From Flammeovirga sp. EKP202 (lineage in GTDB: Bacteria; Bacteroidota; Bacteroidia; Cytophagales; Flammeovirgaceae), in NCBI RefSeq assembly GCF_014534745.1, contig NZ_JACVVP010000003.1:186001-250000 (forward strand): a stretch of 64,000 nt of DNA. The letters are read 5' to 3'. Made by a program: the position numbers and the translations under genes. Positions 34,613-45,400 of the stretch are shown one piece after another. How positions within the stretch are numbered: position 1 is the stretch's first letter; every line of letters starts with the position of its first letter. Under the pieces are notes generated by a model. It saw only the letters and a list, made by a program, of their open reading frames with translations. It did not search any database and was not told the DNA's origin.

Positions 34613-37600
34613 ATGTCACAAGATTACAATCTTCCATTTCTAAAATCAGTTGCTCAACGAATTTATGCTGAACACCAGCAACAACTCACCAAAATCATTG
34701 TGGTGCTTCCGTCTCGAAGAGCCGGTATGTATTTCAAACAATACTTTGGTGAAGTAATTCCACATACCACCATTGCACCTGCAGTATTATCAATGGAAGG
34801 TTTTGCAGAGCGTTTGTCTAATCTTGTGAAAGCAGATGGTGTGACGCTACTTTTTAAATTATTTTCTCTTTACAGAAAAAAAGATAAAACCATCACTATT
34901 GAAAAGTTTGGTGCTTTAGGGAAATCATTATTGAGAGAGTTCAATATGATTGATAACAACCTTTCAGAAGAACAAGCTGAAAAAATGTTTGAGCATCTGA
35001 AAGAAACAAAAGCCATTGAACATTGGGCAGAGTCATTAGGCGAGGAAGATGAAATGATCGAGAAGGTGAAGAAGGAGTTGTTTGCTAAGAAGGAAACAAT
35101 GGCGGACTTTTTAGAGTTTTGGGAGAATCTTTCTTCTACTTATTTTGAGTTTAAAGACGAATTAAAGAAAGAAGGTTTTGCGTATGGTGGATTGGCTTTT
35201 AGAGAAGCTTATAACCACCTTGAGGATCGAATAGATTATCTAGGCATTAAAAAAGTAATATTTGCCGGCTTCTCACAAATGTCAGGAGTGGAACAGGCCA
35301 TTGTACAGAAGTTAACAGACATCGGGAAAGCACAAACGTTCTTTGATGCAGACAAGCAGTATTTCAGTAAATATCACGAGGCAGGACATTATTTAAGACG
35401 CTACACGGAAGGGTTTGCGAAACAGCATATCGATTTTCAAAAAGATTGGTGGAGCACGCATCCAAAACAGGTGGAAATTAAAGCCATCAGTAATGTAGTG
35501 GGACAAGCGAAATATGCGGGTGAGTGGTTGAAAAGTTTATTGGATACTCCAGAGAAAAGAGCTGAATTCCAAAAGACACTTAACCATACTGCCATTTTAC
35601 TTCCTGATGAGGCATTGTTGCCTGCACTTCTGCGATCTCTTCCTGAAATCGATTTTGGAGAAGACAAGAGTTTGGCTCAAATGACCAACATTACAATGGG
35701 TATGCCTTTCTTCAAAACACCTCTGTTTGATTTGTTGAGAACAATCTTCCAGTTACAGGAAAGAATGAAACCTTCGGAAGGGAGTGAGAGAAGTGCCTAT
35801 TTCAAAGATGTTCAAAATGTATTAAGACATCCTTATTTTCAGTACACAAGTTCATTGAAAGAATTTGAAGAGATTTCAACTACCATTTTGGATGAAATAG
35901 TCAAACAGAAAATGGTTTGGGTGCCTTTAGAAAAAATAAATGATTGGGGAGATAAGCATCCTATTTATAAAGCTGTTTTCCAATATTGGGGTAATGATTA
36001 TCGTAATGCTTTGAGTTCTTTTGTTGAACTGATCAAAGTATTGGCAGAAATTTTAAAAGCAAACCCTGATACTTTAGGTATCTCTTCTTCAGAATCATTG
36101 GAAGAATCTTTTGAAGGGGAATTACTCATACAGTTTTATAAAGTCATCCGTCGTCTTCAAGATACTTTACCTCAATTTGCACAAGAAAACGGTCAATTAT
36201 CCATTTCAGTGTTCAAATCATTGCTTTTAGAATTGTTACGTTCTTCCAATGTTCCATTTACGGGTGTACCAATTGCACCATTACAGATTATGGGTATGTT
36301 AGAGAGTAGAGCGTTGGACTTTAAAAATATACTGATCCTTTCTTGTAATGAAGGGAACCTACCGATCAAGAAAGCAGTAGAAGCGATTATTCCTTTTGAT
36401 ACTAGGGTGCAGTATGGTATGCCAACTTATATGGATAATGAGGCTGCTTTTGCTTATACTTTTTATCGTTTGTTCCATAGAGCTGAAAACTTAGTTTTTG
36501 CTTATTTAGATGGAAATGCAGGAGGAGACATCGGTGAAATGAGCCGATTGGTGTTGCAAGTCAAAGAAGAACTGGCAGAGATCCCTTCCAATCAAATTAC
36601 CTTGAAGTCAGATGTATGGTTATTGTCAAAAGCCGATAAAGCGATGGCATTGCCTGTTACGATTGAAAAAGAAGAAGTACTTCAAAAAAGAATCAAAGAA
36701 CGATTAGCAGGAGGGGTCAGTCCTTCGGCCTTGAATTCATTTATAAGAAATCCACTCACTTTTATTGATGAAAAAGTACTCAAACTGAAGGAAGAGGAAG
36801 AGGTAGAAGAAGATTTGGATAACAGGACATTTGGTAATCTGATTCACTTGGCTTGTGAATGGGGCTTAAGAAGAATGGCAGGGCTAAGCGATACTGATAC
36901 AGAAACTCCTTTTGTATTGAGAAAAGAGCATTTTGAACAAGCGATTGCTGATAAGACTTTTATTCTCAAATTGATTCAGGATACAGCAAAAGAAGAGGGG
37001 GCTGATTTAAGCAGAGGACAAAATTTATTGCTCAAAGCGGTGGCTCAAAATCTATTGGAACGCTTTTTCAAAAAACAGATTGAAGAAATAGAAAAATCGA
37101 ATGATAAAGCGATCACAATTGTTGGATTGGAAAAATTTGTAGATCATACCTTTGAAGTGGAAGTAGAAGGTGAAAGAATTCCGGTGAAACTTTCAGGTAT
37201 GGCGGATAGAATTGATGTCATTGATGGACAATTGAGAGTGGTGGATTATAAATCGGGAGGCTATAACCCGGCTGATTTAGGAGTGAAAAACTGGACTGAA
37301 TTATTGGAAGACGAGCATAAAGGAAAGTTTTTACAATTAGTAGTTTATAGTTATCTATTGACGAAAGCAGGTTTGGATGCGTCAAATAAAAGATTTCAGG
37401 GAAAACTCAATAATGCAAGAAAAGTTATTCAAAAGGAAAACCTAACAGACATTGATTTGGGCAAAGGAGTAGCTTCTGGATTTTATTTCTTTAGAAAAAT
37501 AAATGAAGGTTTAAAAACTTGTAAAGTGGATCAGCCTATAGGAGATGATCAAGATTTAGACTTTCTTGAAAAAACAGAAAAACTGATTGAAGAAATAGTA

Positions 37601-37645
37601 AAAATGATGCTTGACACTGAAAAACTATTGGAAGATGTAATCTGA
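34613..37645 (+). CDS. AddB-like PD-(D/E)XK nuclease (recombination repair)
   Basis: 1010 residues from the ATG at 34613 (MSQDYNLPFLKSVAQR); an ATG at 34568 would add 15 unlikely residues. The N-terminus (IIVVLPSRRAGMYFKQYF) aligns with the helicase-like part of AddB, where the Walker motif is degenerate. The C-terminus has a RecB-type nuclease: a conserved His in NRTFGNLIHLACEW and the D...DYK triad in DRIDVIDGQLRVVDYKSGG near residues 862-880. AddB works with AddA at double-strand breaks, but no AddA gene is adjacent. The cysteines that bind a 4Fe-4S cluster in classical AddB are not visible at SALNSFIRNPLTFIDEKVL. Confidence 0.8.
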   Translation: MSQDYNLPFLKSVAQRIYAEHQQQLTKIIVVLPSRRAGMYFKQYFGEVIPHTTIAPAVLSMEGFAERLSNLVKADGVTLLFKLFSLYRKKDKTITIEKFGALGKSLLREFNMIDNNLSEEQAEKMFEHLKETKAIEHWAESLGEEDEMIEKVKKELFAKKETMADFLEFWENLSSTYFEFKDELKKEGFAYGGLAFREAYNHLEDRIDYLGIKKVIFAGFSQMSGVEQAIVQKLTDIGKAQTFFDADKQYFSKYHEAGHYLRRYTEGFAKQHIDFQKDWWSTHPKQVEIKAISNVVGQAKYAGEWLKSLLDTPEKRAEFQKTLNHTAILLPDEALLPALLRSLPEIDFGEDKSLAQMTNITMGMPFFKTPLFDLLRTIFQLQERMKPSEGSERSAYFKDVQNVLRHPYFQYTSSLKEFEEISTTILDEIVKQKMVWVPLEKINDWGDKHPIYKAVFQYWGNDYRNALSSFVELIKVLAEILKANPDTLGISSSESLEESFEGELLIQFYKVIRRLQDTLPQFAQENGQLSISVFKSLLLELLRSSNVPFTGVPIAPLQIMGMLESRALDFKNILILSCNEGNLPIKKAVEAIIPFDTRVQYGMPTYMDNEAAFAYTFYRLFHRAENLVFAYLDGNAGGDIGEMSRLVLQVKEELAEIPSNQITLKSDVWLLSKADKAMALPVTIEKEEVLQKRIKERLAGGVSPSALNSFIRNPLTFIDEKVLKLKEEEEVEEDLDNRTFGNLIHLACEWGLRRMAGLSDTDTETPFVLRKEHFEQAIADKTFILKLIQDTAKEEGADLSRGQNLLLKAVAQNLLERFFKKQIEEIEKSNDKAITIVGLEKFVDHTFEVEVEGERIPVKLSGMADRIDVIDGQLRVVDYKSGGYNPADLGVKNWTELLEDEHKGKFLQLVVYSYLLTKAGLDASNKRFQGKLNNARKVIQKENLTDIDLGKGVASGFYFFRKINEGLKTCKVDQPIGDDQDLDFLEKTEKLIEEIVKMMLDTEKLLEDVI

Positions 37646-37725
37646 ATTATAAAAAAACTTAAATAATTTAAATTAAGGAGTCGATCTAGGAAGTAATTTG
37701 TTTCTTGATGATAACTTAGGATGTT

Positions 37726-37894
37726 CTAAGTACTAAGGCAAAATTAGTTGACCATTAATTCTTGAATCTTTTTTGTGAGTGCAACGCTAAAAATGCCTTT
37801 ATGGTGATTCTATTCAAACTTTTTAGGAGGCAATTATCGCAAAGTAAAATAAGAAGCAAGCAGTAGTAGAAAGTAATTTTGATTTAGAGCTTAT
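37726..37894 (+). repeat. MITE-like element, family 2, copy 3
   Basis: 169 bp with imperfect 20-bp inverted ends: CTAAGTACTAAGGCAAAATT (37726-37745) and AATTTTGATTTAGAGCTTAT (37875-37894). Interior blocks match 12697-12860 (TTTTTTGTGAGTGCAACGCTAAAAA region; ATCGCAAA). Outward TAATTTTG boxes lie at both ends: minus 37738-37745 and plus 37874-37881. It separates the nuclease gene from the TPR gene. Confidence 0.75.
37874..37881 (+). promoter_or_regulatory. -7 box supplied by MITE family 2 to the TPR gene
   Basis: TAATTTTG, a perfect TAnnTTTG match inside the right inverted end, lies 31 bp before the ATG at 37913. No -33 TTTG is seen at 19 bp. Confidence 0.45.
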
Positions 37895-37912
37895 TGGGGA
37901 CGATCTATTTAT

Positions 37913-39169
37913 ATGCTAATTATACCTAATACAAAACGTACGTTGCAAAGATACTTTTCACTCTTTGTAGCATTGATTACCTCTTCCTTTTTTGCGAATG
38001 GCGCAAGGGCCCAGACTACCTTGCCGTCTTTGGATGAAGTAGATATGCTGATGACAAATCTGACTGTACAGTTAGAAATCACATCAGGTATAGATGCTAT
38101 GTATAATTTTGACTTCAAAGTCGCAGAAGGACAATTCAACTGGCTTAAAAGCCATTACCCTGAGCATCCCCTTCCTTACTTCTTATTGGGCCTTTCACAA
38201 TGGTGGAAAATTGTACCCAATATTGAAAATACCTCTTACGATAAAGACTTTTTTGTTTACATGGATTCTGCCATTTATTTCGCAGATAAGATTTATAAGA
38301 AAGACAAAGAAAATCAAGAAGCACTTTTTATTCTAGCAGGAACTTGGGCCTTCGAAGGTCGTTTGAACGGTGAAAGACACAATTGGGCCAAAGCTACTTT
38401 TGCAGTAAGAAAGGCATTAAACTATTTTGATAAACTCAAAGGGATGCCGAAGACGCCTCTTACGCCGGAGTTATTGTACGGTGATGGTTTGTATAACTAT
38501 TATGTAGAATGGATCAAGGAAAACTACAGAATGCTCAGAACGGTATTGTGGATGTTTGATGGAGGAGACAAGGCTTTAGGTATTGAACAGTTAGAAACAT
38601 GTGGCAAGGAGGCTTTTTATACCCGTATTGAAGCCATGTACTATCTCATGAAAGTACATTCATCAAGTGGCGGTAAAATGATTCGTGCATTACAGATCTC
38701 TGAATATTTATACAAAAAATATCCAAACAACCCTTACTTCCAAAGGTACTATGCACGACTACTTTATTATAGTGGTCGTTACCCTCAGTTGTATACCGTG
38801 AGTAAATTACTTTTAGAAAGAGTAGACGAGGGCATGTTTGGTTACGAAGAAATGAGTGGAAGGTACGCCGCTTTTTACCTTGGAGCCTATTACAGAGATT
38901 ACCTCAGTAATCCCGAAAAGGCCAATTACTACTATCAGAGAGCAGTCAAGTTTGTAGAAGATATTGGTGATTATGGCTCAGGTTACTATCATTATTCCTT
39001 AGCGGCTTTGGCTCGATACGCCAAACAAAAACAGGATTGGGATAACGCCGAACTTTATTATTCGAAAATCCTAACCTATGCAGCAGGGAGAAAGAAATTG
39101 CAAGACGAAGCCAAGAAATTCAAGAAAGAAAATAAGAAAAGGAAAAAGGCCGCTAAAAAAAAGAAATAG
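37913..39169 (+). CDS. Exported tetratricopeptide-repeat protein
   Basis: 418 residues. A signal peptide (basic MLIIPNTKRTLQR, then a hydrophobic core ending NGARAQ) precedes a helical-repeat body, with clear TPR-like units such as YFLLGLSQWWKIVPN, AMYYLMKVHSSSGGKMIRALQISEYLYKKYPNNPYFQRYYARLLYYSGRYPQ and WDNAELYYSKILTYA. The end is an unusual lysine-rich tail (KKEKKAAKKK-like). Function unknown; a periplasmic or outer-membrane-associated scaffold is inferred. It begins 18 bp after a MITE that may provide its promoter and ends within a terminator stem. Confidence 0.8.
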   Translation: MLIIPNTKRTLQRYFSLFVALITSSFFANGARAQTTLPSLDEVDMLMTNLTVQLEITSGIDAMYNFDFKVAEGQFNWLKSHYPEHPLPYFLLGLSQWWKIVPNIENTSYDKDFFVYMDSAIYFADKIYKKDKENQEALFILAGTWAFEGRLNGERHNWAKATFAVRKALNYFDKLKGMPKTPLTPELLYGDGLYNYYVEWIKENYRMLRTVLWMFDGGDKALGIEQLETCGKEAFYTRIEAMYYLMKVHSSSGGKMIRALQISEYLYKKYPNNPYFQRYYARLLYYSGRYPQLYTVSKLLLERVDEGMFGYEEMSGRYAAFYLGAYYRDYLSNPEKANYYYQRAVKFVEDIGDYGSGYYHYSLAALARYAKQKQDWDNAELYYSKILTYAAGRKKLQDEAKKFKKENKKRKKAAKKKK

Positions 39170-39203
39170 CCTTGTCATAAAGTGAAATGACAAGGCTATT
39201 TTT
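39165..39203. terminator. Bidirectional terminator between the TPR gene and lytR
   Basis: AATAGCCTTGTCAT pairs with ATGACAAGGCTATT and has TTTT on one side and an A-rich sequence on the other. The stop codon TAG of the TPR gene is inside the left arm; the lytR stop is at the right edge. Confidence 0.8.
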
Positions 39204-39970
39204 TATTGATCGATCCACATTTTAAACGAGTTGGCCTTTAGACGGCTGATCATTATTTCGGGGTGTTCATTGGTGGTTAAGAATACGACTAATTTTCCAC
39301 CAAAGTGATTTTCAAAACTTTTAATACTTTGGATATTGACAATACAACTTCTGTTGACTCGGAAAAAGTACTTAGGATCTAGTTGTGATTCCAAGCTTTC
39401 TAAGGTGTGATTTAAAATATGCTCTTTTCCACTAAATAATACTGCTGAAGTAATGTTGGCTTCGCTTTTTAAGTAGGCAATTTCATTGACATCAAGTTTA
39501 AAAAAAGCCTGAGTACCATGAATCAAAAAACGCTTTCTATATTCTTTTTTCTCTCCTTGAATAGCGGAAAGAATCAATTGATAATCGATTTGCTCCGATT
39601 TATTAGGCGTCTTACTAGCTTCCAGTTTTTCAATCGATTTGATAAGTTTATTTTCGTCTACAGGTTTTAAAAGATAATCTACACTATTGACTTCAAAAGC
39701 TTGAATAGCATACTGATTAAAAGCCGTGGTGAAAATGATGGGTTGAGGGATATGAACTTGATCAAATATTGAAAATGAAATACCGTCTTTTAGTTGAATA
39801 TCCATAAAAATGACATCGCAGTTTTCTGCTTTGGGTGATGAAAACCAATCTACCGCAGTACTGACCTTATCAATTTTATCCATTAAATTCCAATCGGGGC
39901 GAAGTGTTTGAACCATCAGTTCCAACATTTCTGCATTGTACATCTCATCTTCAATAATTAAGTAGTTCAT
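39203..39970 (-). CDS. LytTR-family response regulator
   Basis: 255 residues. Receiver domain 1-120 with phosphoacceptor Asp57 (CDVIFMDIQL), Thr in TTAFNQYAIQAF and Lys in VDYLLKPVDE, then a LytTR DNA-binding domain (about 150-255; FFRVNRSCIVNIQSIKSF). Regulators of this type usually bind direct repeats upstream of membrane or transport genes. It lies 12 bp downstream of the histidine kinase gene, so the two form one operon, and directly behind an RND efflux operon, which is the likely functional context. Confidence 0.92.
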   Translation of the reverse strand: MNYLIIEDEMYNAEMLELMVQTLRPDWNLMDKIDKVSTAVDWFSSPKAENCDVIFMDIQLKDGISFSIFDQVHIPQPIIFTTAFNQYAIQAFEVNSVDYLLKPVDENKLIKSIEKLEASKTPNKSEQIDYQLILSAIQGEKKEYRKRFLIHGTQAFFKLDVNEIAYLKSEANITSAVLFSGKEHILNHTLESLESQLDPKYFFRVNRSCIVNIQSIKSFENHFGGKLVVFLTTNEHPEIMISRLKANSFKMWIDQ

Positions 39971-39982
39971 TTATCTATGGTT

Positions 39983-41017
39983 TTATAATAAGGGTAATTT
40001 TACTTTAAAATGTGTGGTTGTTTTTTCAATAACCAAAGGTTGGTCGATCAATATGGCAAATCTCTTTTTAAGGTTCTCCAATCCTTTTTTGGTAGAGTAG
40101 GCAGAAGGTTTTTTATTTAATGAATTTTGAATCACAATATATCCCTCTTCTTCCAAAATTTCAATGTTCAAAGGTGAATGCGTATCGGCAATATTGTGTT
40201 TGATGGCATTCTCAATTAGCAATTGAAAAGTCATAGGAGGAATTTCCTTACTCATGCATTTTTCAGAAATATTGATGTCTAGAAAAATACTATTCTTTGC
40301 CCTTTCTTGATGTAGTGAAGTATATTGTTTTACAAATTCAATTTCTGCTTTGACTAAGATCGTCACCCAATCCGAATGTTGTAGGGCATATCGGCTGATA
40401 CTTGAGAAATTTTGTATAAAATTCTTTGCTTCTTCTTCTTTTTTCAGAACAATCAGTGACTTTAAGATACTTAAGTTATTGAAGAAAAAATGGGGGTTCA
40501 ACTGATCTTGAAGTGCCTTATAACTCATTTCTAATTTCTCTACTTTAAGGTTTTCTACTTCCATGACCATTTCCAATCCTTTTTTGACAATTCTGAACAG
40601 TAGGAAAATGAAACTAATGGATATAAAGACAATAATAGAAATTAGAAGAAAAAGTACTGTGGCAATGATAGTATCTCTTTCATAATTGGGAAACTGAATA
40701 AGGTACATCAAGCCAGCCATAACTACTACTGCAACAATAGAGGAATAGCCTAATTGACTCAGAATTCTTTTCTTGAAGTTTTTTGGGGTGATAGGGATTT
40801 TTTTCTCTAGTTTTTTATCAATCCAAATAATGGATTCTACTAATATGACGTAGAATAATGTTCCCCCAATAAAAGGTACAGTAATGCTCATACCTTCAGG
40901 TGCTCCTCCCATTAGTAGCAGTAATAAACTATTGGATAGAAAACCCAATAGAATAGTAAGAAATATCCTTTTGATAATGTACTTGGGGGCGTATATGGTA
41001 TCTTCGTTGTGAATCAT
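39983..41017 (-). CDS. LytS-type sensor histidine kinase
   Basis: 344 residues from the ATG at 41017 (MIHNEDTIYAPKYIIKR). An ATG at 41101 would translate a terminator hairpin into protein, so the shorter start is preferred. Four membrane helices (about 15-125) are followed by a coiled coil and a His_kinase domain with LNPHFFFNNLSILKSLI (phosphoacceptor His) and a HATPase region (LLIENAIKHNIAD). There is no large extracellular sensor. It forms an operon with the LytTR regulator and follows the RND genes after a terminator. Confidence 0.9.
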   Translation of the reverse strand: MIHNEDTIYAPKYIIKRIFLTILLGFLSNSLLLLLMGGAPEGMSITVPFIGGTLFYVILVESIIWIDKKLEKKIPITPKNFKKRILSQLGYSSIVAVVVMAGLMYLIQFPNYERDTIIATVLFLLISIIVFISISFIFLLFRIVKKGLEMVMEVENLKVEKLEMSYKALQDQLNPHFFFNNLSILKSLIVLKKEEEAKNFIQNFSSISRYALQHSDWVTILVKAEIEFVKQYTSLHQERAKNSIFLDINISEKCMSKEIPPMTFQLLIENAIKHNIADTHSPLNIEILEEEGYIVIQNSLNKKPSAYSTKKGLENLKKRFAILIDQPLVIEKTTTHFKVKLPLL

Positions 41018-41024
41018 AAAGGCT

Positions 41025-41069
41025 TTAAAAATGCACTCTACCAAATGTAAAAAACTTTTGGTAGAGTGC
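41025..41069 (-). terminator. Terminator or attenuator between the RND operon and the two-component genes
   Basis: On the minus strand GCACTCTACCAAA pairs with TTTGGTAGAGTGC (41033-41069) and is followed by ATTTTTAAA. It ends about 10 bp before the kinase start codon, so read-through would be needed for the two-component genes to share the efflux promoter. Confidence 0.75.
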
Positions 41070-41119
41070 GAACATGCAACTAACATTACATGCATTTTCA
41101 TTGTTGGAAATAACGATTA

Positions 41120-42451
41120 CTATTTAATCGGTGGGTTATGAATCTGTCCTGTTGCTCTTAGCCATTTTGTTTTTAATACCTCATTATTTTTTAAGGCTAA
41201 GATCAATTCAAACTGCATTCTTAGTAATTCAGACTGTGACTGTAAAACGTCTGTTGTTGTATTTAAACCTGATGAAAAACTGATTTTTGTTTCTTCCAAG
41301 CTTTCTTGTGCTTGTGTTATATTATCTTGAGCGATCCCAATGGATCTTCTATTTTCCTCTAATTGATATCCAATCTGTTTGATTTCAATGGAAATTATTT
41401 CAGAAGCATTATCACGTTCGTGTATCGCTTTTTGTGTTTGAAGTCGGGCAACAGTTCTTTTCTCCTGACTTTCGTTGAAGTGGAAAATTGGAATCCTTAC
41501 CGTACCACCCACAACTGCAATCGGGTCAATATTGTCCAGTCCATTATTTCCGTAGATATACATACCACCGGCCATTACACCTACTTGAGGAAGGTAATCG
41601 GCTTGTGTTACTTTTTGCTCCAGCTCATTTATTCTGATATGATTATCTAATAGTTTAATTTCAGAACGTTGTGCTAATCCAATATTGACGCCTTCTTGGA
41701 TATTGATGGAAGAAGATTGAAAGGCCAATTCGTCCATAAACTCATATTTCGTTTCATCTTCAATTCCAATAATCTGACTAAGAAAAAGAATAGCTAATGT
41801 GACTTGATTTTCGGCTTTCACTTGCTCTAAAACGGCTTGGTTTTTCTGAACACTCACCTTCAGTTTTTCACTCAATGGAAGTAGACCTTCATTGTACATC
41901 AATTCCATTTGAGATTCCAAACTATCCAACATCTCAACATACGTTTTGGTCAGTTTTACCCCTTCTTTAGCAGCGATCACATTCCAATAGGCCTCATCTG
42001 ATTTTTCAATCAATTCCGCATAAGTCAAGTTGTAATTTTCCTGACTCATCACTTTACCTAATTTAGCTTGCTCGTTGACCGCTTTTATTTTTCCACCAGT
42101 ATAAATAGGTTGTACAGCAAAAACACCAGCAGTTAGGATACCTGGATTTTCCACACCAATAGGAGGGATAGTAGGTCCTTCAGGAATAGCCATGCCGGGG
42201 AAAAGGTCAAGGTTCAAAGTCGGCATCATAATACCTGTAGCTGATCCCTCAATACTTGGTAGATACGCTTTCTTGGCTAATTTATAATTAGACTCGGCCT
42301 CTTGGATTTGTAGAGCGGCCGTTTTCAAATCACGGTTGTGTGATAAAGCCATTTCCCTACAACTTTCTAATGAAAGGACTTCTTGTGCTTGAAGGCTAGG
42401 AGTGATCATTAACCACCCCATTACCATCAAAACCAATTTATTCATTTTCAT
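41120..42451 (-). CDS. TolC-family outer-membrane efflux protein
   Basis: 443 residues with signal peptide (NKLVLMVMGWLMITPSLQA). Two OEP repeats with long amphipathic helices: SCREMALSHNRDLKTAALQIQEAESNYKLAKKAYLPSIEG in the first and AQRSEIKLLDNHIRINELEQKVTQADYLPQ in the second. The protein forms a trimeric channel-tunnel in the outer membrane that receives substrate from the RND pump. It is the third gene of the adaptor-pump-channel operon, 7 bp after the pump gene. Confidence 0.92.
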   Translation of the reverse strand: MKMNKLVLMVMGWLMITPSLQAQEVLSLESCREMALSHNRDLKTAALQIQEAESNYKLAKKAYLPSIEGSATGIMMPTLNLDLFPGMAIPEGPTIPPIGVENPGILTAGVFAVQPIYTGGKIKAVNEQAKLGKVMSQENYNLTYAELIEKSDEAYWNVIAAKEGVKLTKTYVEMLDSLESQMELMYNEGLLPLSEKLKVSVQKNQAVLEQVKAENQVTLAILFLSQIIGIEDETKYEFMDELAFQSSSINIQEGVNIGLAQRSEIKLLDNHIRINELEQKVTQADYLPQVGVMAGGMYIYGNNGLDNIDPIAVVGGTVRIPIFHFNESQEKRTVARLQTQKAIHERDNASEIISIEIKQIGYQLEENRRSIGIAQDNITQAQESLEETKISFSSGLNTTTDVLQSQSELLRMQFELILALKNNEVLKTKWLRATGQIHNPPIK

Positions 42452-42458
42452 AATTTTC

Positions 42459-45400
42459 TTATTTTACTTCAATACGATACATAGAGGCATACAGCACCGG
42501 AATGACCATCAATGTGATCAATGTACCTCCTAAAAGACCAGCCATAATGGTCAGTGCCAATGCGCCAAACATAGGGTCAGAAAGTAATGGTATCATCCCG
42601 AGAATGGTGGTCATAGAAGCCATCATTACAGGGCGCATTCTTGACATAGCGGCATCAATTGTAGCCTCCAATCTGCTTTTTCCTTCATCCAGTCCAATGT
42701 TGATTTCATCCAGTAATACAATGGCATTTTTGATGATCATACCAATCAAGCCTAATGCTCCAATAATGGCCATGAAGTTGAAGAACATGCCTGTGATATT
42801 GAAGCCGATACTCACCCCAACAAAAGCAAAAGGAATCATCATAAATACAATCAGTGATTGCTTCAGGTTATTGAACAAGGCAATGGTGATGATCACAATC
42901 AAACCAATGGCTAACGGGAAGTATTTGAATAGGGCTTTATTGGCATCGTCTTGAACGCCTACCATTCCTCCGTAAGTGATAGAATAACCGTTGGGTAAAT
43001 GAATAGCTTCAATGTCTTCTTTGATATCATTGAGAAGTTCCACACCCGTAGATCCCGCTTTCACATCACTTTCTACACTGATACATCTTGTACCGTCAAT
43101 TCTTTTGACTGCAAAATCTTCTAGGTCCACCTTTATGGAATCGGTGATATGTGCCAATGGAACACTGAACTGAGAACGTTCGCCCCAAACGGGTACATTG
43201 CCAATATTTTCAATATTCTGATCCAATGAAGTTTTACTTTTTAGCACAATTGGAATCTGGTTTTTACCATCATAAAGGGCTCCGATCGGCATGCCATTAG
43301 ATTGAATTTGTAAAGAACGTCCCATGTCCAATCGTGTGATTCCTAGTCGTTGCGCATGTTCTAAGGAGTATTGAGGCGTGATTCTCTTGGATTTATTGCC
43401 CCAATCATCCGTGACATTTTTGGACATTGGACTATTCAATAATATCAATTTGGCTTGGTTACTTAAGTCTCTTAAAACGGCAGGGTCTGGACCTCTAAAC
43501 TCAACGGCCAACTCAGAACTTTCAAACGCCGCTCCGTATTCCAATAATCTATAATTGGCATGTGGGTAATTTTCATCCAAGAACTGTTGCACTTTTGGAA
43601 TTACTTCAGCGACACTTTCAACAGTAGTCGTTTCAATGATAAATTCGCCATAGTTCATTCCTCCATTTGACATTGGTCGCATTAAAGTGAATCGGGCAGG
43701 AGGTCTACCTAATGAAAGTGTGATATTTTTGATGTTGTCAAATTGCTCGATTTCTCCTTCAATCTCTCTCATCTCTTTTTCCACTGCCTCTAGGTTACTT
43801 CCTTCAGGGAGTTTGTATTCGATGACGAACTGATCATAAGGAATCTTAGGCATGAAATCGACTCTCATAAATTGCATTGCATACAGTGACCCAACGAGAA
43901 GAACAGTAGTACCAATCAAAAATGAGTTTTTATATTTTAATGAAAACATTAACGAAGATTTGAATAACCTATAGATCGAATTATCATAAGGTGTTGGTTG
44001 ATCTTCCTGTCTTTTGTTGCCTTCTTTTCTGTAAAAATATTTCGCCATAAAAGGCGTTTGAATCATAGCGAAAACCCAACTCAGTAATAATGAAATCACT
44101 AATACTGTAAATAATGAACTTAAGAATTCACCTGCTGAGTGAGGGGCCATAGCTAGTGGGAAGAAAGCAAGAATTGCAATCATAGTAGCCCCCAATAACG
44201 GCATAGCTGTTTTCTTAGCCGTATTGACAAAAGCCAATTTAGGATTCATACCTTTTTTGAGATCTACCAAAATACCATCAGCGACTACAATAGAGTTATC
44301 CACCAACATACCCATAGCCAAAATAATAGCGGCCAAAGTAACACGGTGTAATGGTAAATCGATCATCAACATCACGATTAATGTACCCAAAATGGTAAAC
44401 AACAATCCACTAGAAATCAATAATCCAGAACGGTAGCCCATTGCTAATAGCAGGATCACAATTACGATGATAATGGAAACGACAAGGTTGAACACAAAAT
44501 CATTTACGGCTAATTCTACTCTACTCGGTTGTGAGTAAATTTCTTTGATTTGGATACCGGCAGGAAGTTCATCTTGAATTTCAGCCATACGTACACTCAA
44601 GCGATCACCAAGTTCTACGACATTGATTCCTGATTCATTAGAAAAACCAAGAGCTAGAGCTTGTTTACCATTGAAATATAAACCTTCCTGTTTTGGAGCA
44701 AGAAAACTTCTTTTGATGGTAGCAATATCTCCTAAACGCACTGTGCCTCCTTGAGGAATTTGTATAATCAAGTTTTCAACATCACTGATATCATCAAACT
44801 TATTTTCTACATTGATACGCATAGATAGAGCGTCTACATCAAGGTTTCCAGCATTGGCAATTTCACTTTGGTTTTTCATTTCCATTGCAATAAAGATCGG
44901 GTTGATCTTCATGCCTGCGAGCTTCTCTTGATCAAACAATACCTCTATGGATTCTGTTTGTTTACCAAAGATCTGAGCTCTTCTAATCCCGTCTACTTTT
45001 AAAATTTCTCTCTCAACAAGCTCTGTGTATTTCTGAAGTTCAGGTAGAGTGTACCCATCAGAAGTGATGGCATACAACATACCGTACGTATCTGCAAAGT
45101 CGTCGTTGACAATAGGACTGTAAGCACCACTTGGTAAAAACATTTCTACATCTTTGACCTTTCTTCTCAAATGATCCCAGAGTTGTGGTAAATCATCTGT
45201 ATCAACAGTTTGTTGGATGTCAATTTGGATGACAGATAAGCCTGCAGAGGAAGTGGAAGTTACTTTATCGATGTTTTCTAGCTTCATAATACCACGCTCT
45301 AAAACATCGGTCACTTCCAATTCTACTTCATGTTGTGTCGCACCTGGATAAGGAGTGATCACAATGGCGGATTTTAAAGGAATTTCAGCGTCTTCTAGTT

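Noticed and set aside
41018-41101. N-terminal extension of the LytS kinase to an ATG at 41101
   Set aside because: The extra residues are the translation of a perfect terminator stem and do not look like protein; the ATG at 41017 begins a normal N-terminus.
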